Below are positions 30,607 through 35,471 of a DNA stretch of 35,471 nucleotides, piece by piece. The notes under the pieces are model-generated. The model saw only the letters and a program-made list of their open reading frames with translations, searched no databases and was not told the origin of the DNA. Origin of the DNA: JAXDBM01 sp964460245 (lineage in GTDB: Bacteria; Desulfobacterota; Syntrophia; Syntrophales; Fen-1087). The DNA lies in the NCBI GenBank assembly GCA_964460245.1, contig CAYWTL010000016.1, positions 1-35,471 of the forward strand. The letters run 5' to 3'. The position numbers and the translations under genes were made by a program. Within the stretch, counting starts at the first letter, position 1, and every line of letters begins with the position of its first letter.

Positions 30607-31977
30607 CTATGAAGAGCAGACCTGCAGGATAAAGCGCTCCAGCATCAGCCGCTGATCTTTCGATGTCGTTTTCATGGCAAGGTCCATTTCGACCAGGCTG
30701 TCGAGCAATTCGACAAGGCGTTTTTCCGTGAAACGGGGCGCATGGCTCAGCGCCTGATAAAGGACGTAGGGGTGGGGGAGCGGGGGGCCGGGCATTCGCT
30801 GGATCTCCGGATAAACGGTTTTCTGAAACCGGCCGTAATCCATTCCCGGCCGGTACGCCGCCGCCGGACCGGCATGCAGAAGCAGCCTGGCATGAAGCAG
30901 AAGCCGGATTTCCCGGGCGAAGATCGCCAGAATCATCAGCGGGGGGTCGCCCTGGTCCAGCAGGTCTTTCAGCGTGGCCAGGCTGCCGGCGAGGTCCTTT
31001 TTCAGGAGGGAGGCCGTCAGATGAAAGGCGGTCTCCTCCCGTGTTTTTCCAATGACCGCCTCCACATCCTCCGCCGTGATCCTTTTTTTCTCACCGGCAA
31101 AGGTCACGAGTTTTTCAAGGGCGGCCATGGAAGCCCGCAGCGAAAATCCGGTCTTCCTGCCCAATGCCGTCCAGGCGTCGGCATCCAGCGTCCTTCCTTT
31201 CGCCTCGAGCATGCCCCGCGCTGATTTCACCAGGGCATTTTTCAGCTTCGGTTCGCCCTTGATCTCGGAAAAATGAAGAATGCGCCCCTTTTCCGCCAGG
31301 GTCTTGTAGATCCGCTTCCGCTTGTCCACCGCGCCGGCCGTCAGGATGAGACAATTCCCCTCGGGAAGACCGGCGGAAAGGGTGTCGCTCAGGCGGTCGG
31401 TCGCGTCCCCGCCGTGCCCGGCCTCCAATCCCTGGTGAACGGCATATTCGACCATGACCGGCAGCCAGGCCTCTCGGCCCAGCCCGTCATCCCCCTCCAC
31501 GGTCCGGCGCCAGGCCTCGTCGGAAATCTTTTTCCATCCGTCGTCCCGAAGGTCGTCCAGATGCCATCCTGAAATTTTCAGGAAGGTCATGAAATCCCGG
31601 GCGGCCCCGGCAGGATCCTCCTTCGCCCGGCCGCCGATTTTCCGGACCAGCTCGGGCAGTGTCTTTTTGGAATGGAAAATGCGGGTGTTCCTGACGACGA
31701 CCACTTTTCGGCCGGGAAGCAGGGGAACGGTCAGCAGGGATTCGCAGAGGCGGTCGATATCTTCCTGATCGCCATCCATCAAAAAGAGGTTCAGGTCCCG
31801 GTCTTCGGGGGGCAGGAGGCAGGCGATGATCCGATCCAGGGCGCTTCGAATCAGGTATTCCTCGTCCCCGCAGAGGAGATAGCAGGGGGCAATCCGGTTT
31901 TTTCGGATCGCATCGAGAATTTTATCCAGGGTCTCCCCCGCTTCGACGGACGGCAGGTCCATGGCCTCGGTCAACAT
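30607..31977 (-). CDS. holA: DNA polymerase III delta subunit, with insertion
   Basis: A 456-residue clamp-loader delta subunit. Seen: APCYLLCGDEEYLIRSALDRI (30-50, in two parts: APCYLLCGDEE, YLIRSALDRI), LPGRKVVVVRNTRIF, VDKRKRIYKTLAEKG, then the helical domain with ARGMLEAKGRTLDADAWTAL-type sequence, EDVEAVIGKTREETAFHL and LILQVCSS-like end. HolA opens the beta clamp in the gamma/tau complex. Typical delta is about 340 residues; about 90 extra residues lie at roughly 103-192, between the first domain's strands (KISGWHLDDLRDDGWKKISD). No ribosome binding site is seen before ATG 31977, and an in-frame ATG at 31962 is possible. It is 81 bases downstream of the LOG gene, across a strong hairpin. 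Confidence 0.92.
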   Translation of the reverse strand: MLTEAMDLPSVEAGETLDKILDAIRKNRIAPCYLLCGDEEYLIRSALDRIIACLLPPEDRDLNLFLMDGDQEDIDRLCESLLTVPLLPGRKVVVVRNTRIFHSKKTLPELVRKIGGRAKEDPAGAARDFMTFLKISGWHLDDLRDDGWKKISDEAWRRTVEGDDGLGREAWLPVMVEYAVHQGLEAGHGGDATDRLSDTLSAGLPEGNCLILTAGAVDKRKRIYKTLAEKGRILHFSEIKGEPKLKNALVKSARGMLEAKGRTLDADAWTALGRKTGFSLRASMAALEKLVTFAGEKKRITAEDVEAVIGKTREETAFHLTASLLKKDLAGSLATLKDLLDQGDPPLMILAIFAREIRLLLHARLLLHAGPAAAYRPGMDYGRFQKTVYPEIQRMPGPPLPHPYVLYQALSHAPRFTEKRLVELLDSLVEMDLAMKTTSKDQRLMLERFILQVCSS

Positions 31978-31996
31978 GAAGGAATCGGGCTGTTTT

Positions 31997-32038
31997 GGCC
32001 CATGGCCCGAAGGTTTGAACGGCCTTCGGGCACGGGCC
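31997..32038. other. Strong hairpin between the LOG gene and holA
   Basis: GGCCC pairs with GGGCC and GCCCGAAGG with CCTTCGGGC around a nine-base loop: 14 base pairs with one small internal loop. No T-run follows on either strand, so it is not a typical intrinsic terminator. It may be a processing or pause site before holA. Confidence 0.5.
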
Positions 32039-32058
32039 TTGCGGACGACAAGAAGATT

Positions 32059-32712
32059 TCAGACGATGACAAATTTCTGGATGTGCCGGACCGCTTCGTC
32101 GGGATCGTCGACGATCTTGATAAAATCCAGGTCTTCCGCGAGGATCTTGTCTTCTCTCACCATGGTGTTCCGCAGCCAGTCGATCATGCCGCCCCAGTAG
32201 TCCTGGCCGACGAGGATGACGGGGAAACTCTTGATCCGTTTCGTCTGGATGAGGGTCAGCGCTTCAAAGAGTTCGTCCAGGGTTCCGAAGCCGCCGGGGA
32301 AAATGACGTAGGCGACCGCATATTTGACAAACATCACCTTGCGGACGAAGAAATACTTGTATTCGATCGTGATGTTCGAATAGGGATTCGGCTTCTGTTC
32401 AAAGGGTAGGCGGATGTTCATCCCGATGGACTTGCCGCCGCCCGCCGCCGCCCCCTTGTTGGCCGCTTCCATGATGCCCGGGCCGCCGCCCGTGATGACG
32501 CTGAATCCCTTCTGCGCCAGCCGCTGCGCCAGCATTTCCGCTTTCTTGTAAAAAGGGTCTTCCGCCTTGACCCGGGCAGAACCGAAAATCGTGACCGCGG
32601 GCTGGATCCTGGACAGGGCGTCGATGGCTTCGATGAACTCCGCCATGATGCGGAATATCCGCCAGGATTCCTCGATGGACAGGGCGTCTACCAGGTATTG
32701 TTTTTCATCCAT
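32059..32712 (-). CDS. LOG-family protein (TIGR00730 type)
   Basis: A 217-residue Rossmann-fold protein of the LOG/lysine-decarboxylase-like family. It has VTIFGSARV (40-48), the nucleotide loop VITGGGPGIMEAANKGA (72-88), the Arg/Lys pair in FFVRKVMFVKYA, and PGGFGTLDE (139-147), the diagnostic PGGxGTxxE motif. Family members with this motif can release free cytokinin bases or hydrolyse AMP to ribose 5-phosphate and adenine; older names such as lysine decarboxylase are not supported by experiment. The gene starts 12 bases after the rpsU stop, so it is co-transcribed with rpsU. Confidence 0.92.
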   Translation of the reverse strand: MDEKQYLVDALSIEESWRIFRIMAEFIEAIDALSRIQPAVTIFGSARVKAEDPFYKKAEMLAQRLAQKGFSVITGGGPGIMEAANKGAAAGGGKSIGMNIRLPFEQKPNPYSNITIEYKYFFVRKVMFVKYAVAYVIFPGGFGTLDELFEALTLIQTKRIKSFPVILVGQDYWGGMIDWLRNTMVREDKILAEDLDFIKIVDDPDEAVRHIQKFVIV

Positions 32713-32724
32713 TGTCTTGTGCGA

Positions 32725-32916
32725 CTAAGAACTCCTGCGCCGCTGGACTTTGGCGAATCTTCGGCGGGCTTCGATCGCCTTTCTCTTTTTCTTGACGGAA
32801 GGCTTTTCATAGGCCCGGCGCAGTTTCAGCTCTTTGAAGAGGCCGCTCTTGGAAAGCTTGTTCTTCAGAATTTTCAGTGCTTTTTCGACGTCGTTGTCGA
32901 ATACTTTAACCTCCAA
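32725..32916 (-). CDS. rpsU: Ribosomal protein S21
   Basis: A 63-residue basic protein with the S21 pattern: VKVFDNDVEKALKILKNKL (in the first 21 residues), GLFKELKLRRAYEKPSVKKKRK, and a very basic tail ARRRFAKVQRRRSS. The start codon is TTG at 32916, backed by GGGAGG eight bases upstream and by the family's usual N-terminus (EVKV). S21 sits on the 30S platform near the anti-Shine-Dalgarno region and affects initiation. It is followed by the LOG gene. Its promoter lies just upstream, after the hisC terminator. Confidence 0.95.
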   Translation of the reverse strand: MEVKVFDNDVEKALKILKNKLSKSGLFKELKLRRAYEKPSVKKKRKAIEARRRFAKVQRRRSS

Positions 32917-32940
32917 ACGATTCCCTCCCTTCTATCGCAT

Positions 32941-32967
32941 ATTTTATATCAGGACATTTTCATGCAA
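32941..32967 (-). promoter_or_regulatory. Promoter of rpsU
   Basis: On the minus strand: TTGCAT (32962-32967), 15 bases, TAAAAT (32941-32946); TATAAA overlaps at a shorter spacing. The AT-rich stretch stands out from the GC-rich surroundings and sits about 25 bases before the start codon. Spacing is below optimal. Confidence 0.4.
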
Positions 32968-33012
32968 CTTTCTCTCGTTTCCCGCGTGGTGCCGCTCCCG
33001 GACTTTCGGCAT

Positions 33013-33066
33013 AAAAAAAGGGCAGTACGGCGCCGTGCAGAAATGCCGTGCCGTAATCCACCCTTT
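33013..33066 (-). terminator. Intrinsic terminator after hisC
   Basis: On the minus strand AAAGGG (33061-33066) pairs with CCCTTT, and TACGGCAC (33048-33055) pairs with GCGCCGTA (33026-33033) through one G-U pair. Seven Ts follow (33013-33019). It lies 28 bases after the hisC stop and separates the gcvH-ligase-hisC group from rpsU. Confidence 0.75.
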
Positions 33067-33094
33067 CCTGTTGCCTGCTTTTAGACCACGCTCC

Positions 33095-34159
33095 TTACTT
33101 GGCGATGACGCTTCCTAATGCTTCGATAAACGCCTCATTCTCTTCTCTTGTTCCGACGGTCACCCGGATATGGGAGCGGCCGCCGCGAGGGCATTTGAAC
33201 GGTTTGACCAAAATTCCCCGAGTCAAGATTCTCTCACATACATCATCGGCTTCGAGAGTGCAACTAAAAAAAATAAAATTCGCGTCCGACCGGCAGGTTT
33301 GAACCCCTGCGAAGTTCTTCAGCCTTTCCAAAAGACGCTTTCTTTCAAGGATAATCGCATCGACCTGCTCCAGAAACGTGGCTTCATGATCGAGAAAAAA
33401 GCCCGCGGCAAGCTGGGACAAGGCGTTGAGATTATAGGGAAGCCGGACCTTGTCCAGCTCGCGAACCAGCCCGGGGTGGCCGATCAGAAAGCCGATCCGC
33501 ATGGCGGCAAAGCCGACTTTCGAAAGCGTCCGCAGGATCACGAGGTTGTCGTGGCGGTCGATCAGCGGCAGAAAGGTCCTGCCGGAAAAATTGAAGTAGG
33601 CTTCATCCACCACGACGATGCCGCGCGATCGATCGAGAATGGATTCCATCCGTTCGGCGCTGAAACAGTTTCCCGTCGGGTTGTTTGGATAGCTGAGAAA
33701 AGTCAGGGCAGGCATTTTTTCGGAAATGGCCGAGGCCATGGCTTTCGCGTCCAGGTCGAAATCTTCATCCAGGGGAACCTCGGTGATGCGGTATCCGTAA
33801 TTGAGGCCCGAGATGCGGTACATCGCGAAGGTCGGAACGGGGATCAAAAGTCGGGCGCTTCGCCGGGCCATGGCGGCGCAGAGAATCTGGATCAGTTCGT
33901 CGGAGCCGTTTCCGGCCATCAGCATGTCTTCGCCGACGCCGTAGCGCTCCGCGAAGCGCTTCCGGATCCGGGGCGCGCCGGCGTCCGGATAGCGGTTCAG
34001 GCGGATATCGCGCATGCGCGCCAGAAACGCCTCCCGCAAGGAAGAAGGCAGGGGGAATGGATTTTCGTTGGCGTCCAGCTTGATCCGGCAGTCGACGACA
34101 TCCGCGGCATAGGCCTGCTGCTGCATGATTTCCTTTCGGACCCATTTCCCGACCTTCAT
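33095..34159 (-). CDS. hisC: Histidinol-phosphate aminotransferase
   Basis: A 354-residue fold-type I PLP enzyme, matching HisC length. Motifs: KLDANENPFPLP (27-38), NRYPDAGAPRIRKRFAERYG, AGNGSDELI (82-90), SYPNNPTGN (156-164), VVVDEAYFNF (182-191) with the PLP-ring Asp, and RTLSKVGFAAMRIGF with the Schiff-base lysine K214. ANENP and SYPNNPTG are the HisC hallmarks. It transfers the amino group from glutamate to imidazole-acetol phosphate in histidine synthesis; some HisC enzymes also act on aromatic amino acids. GAGG lies eight bases before the ATG. It is not next to other his genes here but follows the lipoate ligase gene. Confidence 0.93.
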   Translation of the reverse strand: MKVGKWVRKEIMQQQAYAADVVDCRIKLDANENPFPLPSSLREAFLARMRDIRLNRYPDAGAPRIRKRFAERYGVGEDMLMAGNGSDELIQILCAAMARRSARLLIPVPTFAMYRISGLNYGYRITEVPLDEDFDLDAKAMASAISEKMPALTFLSYPNNPTGNCFSAERMESILDRSRGIVVVDEAYFNFSGRTFLPLIDRHDNLVILRTLSKVGFAAMRIGFLIGHPGLVRELDKVRLPYNLNALSQLAAGFFLDHEATFLEQVDAIILERKRLLERLKNFAGVQTCRSDANFIFFSCTLEADDVCERILTRGILVKPFKCPRGGRSHIRVTVGTREENEAFIEALGSVIAK

Positions 34160-34232
34160 GATTTTGCCTCGCTTTCGATTCCCGTCAGATCCAGCCTGTG
34201 CAATTTCTGGTCCATCGCTTGTTCAAAGCCCG

Positions 34233-35075
34233 TCAATCGTCCGAAGGCGGCGAGGTTTGAACGCCGTTCAGCGTCCAATCCGCGCTGCCGTATTTTTGTT
34301 CCAGCAGCCGGTCCTTGATATCCGCTTCATCCCGGGTCAGACGGTCTTCCTCCAGATGGATGTCCAGCTCCGTCTCGAAGCCTTTCCGCATGGCCCGGCA
34401 GAGCGTCTCGATATTCGGGACAGGCTCCAGGTGATCGCCGAGGGATGTGACCGATTCCCGCAGCCGGGCGATTCGGTCGCCGCCGTCGGAACGGATCGGG
34501 AACATCAGCGCGCAGGTCCGGTGCGGATCAAAGCCGGTCAGGAGGGAGCCCTGCTGAAGGAAGGATCCCTGAGAACGGATCTGGGCGCTGCCGCAGATCT
34601 TCCGCCCCTTCACGAGCAGTTCATAACGGGAGGGCAGGGCAAAGCAGGAAGCGGTTAATGCAACGTTTTCCCGGGGCCGTCCCTCCTCGACCATGTCCGC
34701 GTGAATGCCCAGCTCCGCGAGTCCCCGTCGAAGGCAGCGTCCGATCCGCCGGTAGGTTCCCAGGATGTCGGGCGGGAATCCGTGACGCCGGCTGTTCGCG
34801 GCGAGCGCGTAGGTCAGGTCGCCGTCGTGGAAGACCGCTTTGCCGCCCGTGGGCCGCCGCACGACGGGAACGGACAGCCGCCGGCACGCATCCAGATCGA
34901 TCTCGGCACGAATGTCCTGAAAGCGTCCGATGGAGACCGCCGGTGTCTGCCAGCTATAAAAACGAAGGACGGGTGCGGCCAATTCCCGCCGGCATTCCCG
35001 GAAAACGGCCTCGTCGATCGCCATGTTCTCCGGGGCGGACAGGTATGTGAACGGAAGCAGCCGCCAGCAGGTCAC
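34233..35075 (-). CDS. Lipoate-protein ligase / octanoyltransferase (LplA/LipM family)
   Basis: A 280-residue BPL/LplA-fold protein starting with GTG at 35075, seven bases after the gcvH-like gene stop. Motifs: ENMAIDEAV (16-24), PAVSIGRFQ (45-53), VRRPTGGKAVFHDGDLTYAL (72-91) and SCFALPSRYELLVKGRKICG (143-162) leading to SAQIR. RRPTGG and GRKICGSAQ hold the acyl-adenylate in ligases. C144 aligns with the region of the catalytic Cys of LipM-type octanoyltransferases. I therefore cannot decide between ligase and transferase. The immediate neighbour encodes its likely substrate, a GcvH-type lipoyl carrier. Confidence 0.9.
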   Translation of the reverse strand: MTCWRLLPFTYLSAPENMAIDEAVFRECRRELAAPVLRFYSWQTPAVSIGRFQDIRAEIDLDACRRLSVPVVRRPTGGKAVFHDGDLTYALAANSRRHGFPPDILGTYRRIGRCLRRGLAELGIHADMVEEGRPRENVALTASCFALPSRYELLVKGRKICGSAQIRSQGSFLQQGSLLTGFDPHRTCALMFPIRSDGGDRIARLRESVTSLGDHLEPVPNIETLCRAMRKGFETELDIHLEEDRLTRDEADIKDRLLEQKYGSADWTLNGVQTSPPSDD

Positions 35076-35081
35076 GGGAAC

Positions 35082-35471
35082 CTAATCGGCCTCCATCTCC
35101 CGGGCAACGAAATCGTTGTACCCCTTTGCGTCAAGAAGTTCGGCCAGTTCCTCCACATCGCTCATTTCGACGATGATCAGCCAGCCCGTGTCGTGGGGGT
35201 CGCTGTTGATGATGCCGATGTCGTCGGCGATGTCCTCGTTGACGCTGATCACTTCTCCGCTGACCGGGGAAACCAGTTCGACGACGCCTTTGGAGGACGA
35301 CTCGACGGTCCCGAATGGTTCGTCCTGTTCGACTTCGGAATCCGCCTCGGGGAGTGCGATGGAAACGACCTCGCCCAGGTTCTCCTGGGCGTAGTCCGTG
35401 ATGCCGATGGTGGCCAGATCGCCGTCCACCCGGACCCAGACGTGTTCTCGGCTGTAAAGCAGATCATCGGG
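35082..35471 (-). CDS. gcvH: Glycine cleavage system H protein (5' end outside window)
   Basis: The gene enters from the right edge; its start codon is outside. The first visible residues PDDLLYSREHVWVRVDGDLA match the GcvH N-terminus a few residues in, so very little is missing. ATIGITDYAQENLGEVVSI follows, then the lipoyl hairpin FGTVESSSKGVVEL with the probable attachment lysine (61st visible residue), PVSGEVISVNE, and the ending GWLIIVEMSD. The lysine loop reads ESSSK where most GcvH proteins have ESVK, one residue longer. H protein shuttles the aminomethyl group in glycine cleavage or synthesis; GcvH-like carriers also serve as donors in lipoate relay. The adjacent lipoate ligase supports lipoylation. 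Confidence 0.93.
   Translation of the reverse strand, partial: PDDLLYSREHVWVRVDGDLATIGITDYAQENLGEVVSIALPEADSEVEQDEPFGTVESSSKGVVELVSPVSGEVISVNEDIADDIGIINSDPHDTGWLIIVEMSDVEELAELLDAKGYNDFVAREMEAD

Noticed and set aside
1..35471. tRNA genes, CRISPR arrays, insertion sequences, prophage or attachment sites
   Set aside because: Intergenic regions were read on both strands. No cloverleaf with a GGTTCGAATC-type loop, no regularly spaced repeats and no transposase or integrase sequence were found.

Overview
The window reads as a chromosomal segment of a GC-rich, Gram-negative anaerobe of the deltaproteobacterial / Desulfobacterota type. The best guess is a syntrophic fatty-acid oxidiser of the Syntrophales kind. 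The grounds are a Kdo transferase and a type II secretion system (outer membrane), a four-subunit ferredoxin-dependent 2-oxoacid oxidoreductase, a beta-oxidation cluster, and the start of a molybdopterin oxidoreductase. The genus cannot be fixed from the sequence. I see no IS element, phage gene, CRISPR array, tRNA or rRNA.

Layout. (a) 1-1809, minus strand: N-terminal part of a molybdopterin oxidoreductase and two exported redoxins. (b) 1989-16129, minus: one long operon of fourteen type II secretion genes in the order I-J-K-L-M-N-C-A-B-D-E-F-G-H. Many junctions overlap or nearly touch. The operon has a good promoter at its head (16318-16345) and a probable terminator at its end (1917-1955). 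(c) 16448-18303, plus: a zinc-ribbon protein and an HflX GTPase with a long N-terminal extra domain. (d) 18469-19260, minus: an SDR-family protein lacking the usual Tyr/Lys. (e) 19366-22786, plus: promoter, a leucine-rich leader peptide, mutually exclusive hairpins ending in an intrinsic terminator, then gamma-delta-alpha-beta subunits of a 2-oxoacid:ferredoxin oxidoreductase. (f) 22722-24828: waaA (minus) and rpe (plus), divergent. (g) 24829-29849, minus: a nitronate-monooxygenase-like flavoprotein, acyl-CoA dehydrogenase, acyl-CoA synthetase and 3-hydroxyacyl-CoA dehydrogenase. (h) 30043-35471: a NYN-domain protein (plus), then on the minus strand gcvH, a lipoate ligase/octanoyltransferase, hisC, a terminator, rpsU, a LOG-family protein and holA.

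The most striking item is at 19366-19690. A short ORF too small for routine calling (38 codons from 19449, ten of them Leu, followed by Val-Val) lies between a promoter and an intrinsic terminator. The RNA can fold into a protector hairpin, an antiterminator or the terminator, as in classical amino-acid attenuation. I infer that the downstream oxidoreductase is a branched-chain 2-oxoacid enzyme controlled by leucyl-tRNA charging. Expression on leucine shortage would fit use in the reductive carboxylation (biosynthetic) direction.

Other unusual points: a GspA ATPase without its periplasmic domain next to a GspB-like protein that carries TPRs; an Asp in place of a cluster Cys in the molybdoenzyme; an insertion inside a ferredoxin cluster motif; paired palindromes flanking the beta-oxidation promoter; and a possible leaderless rpe transcript.
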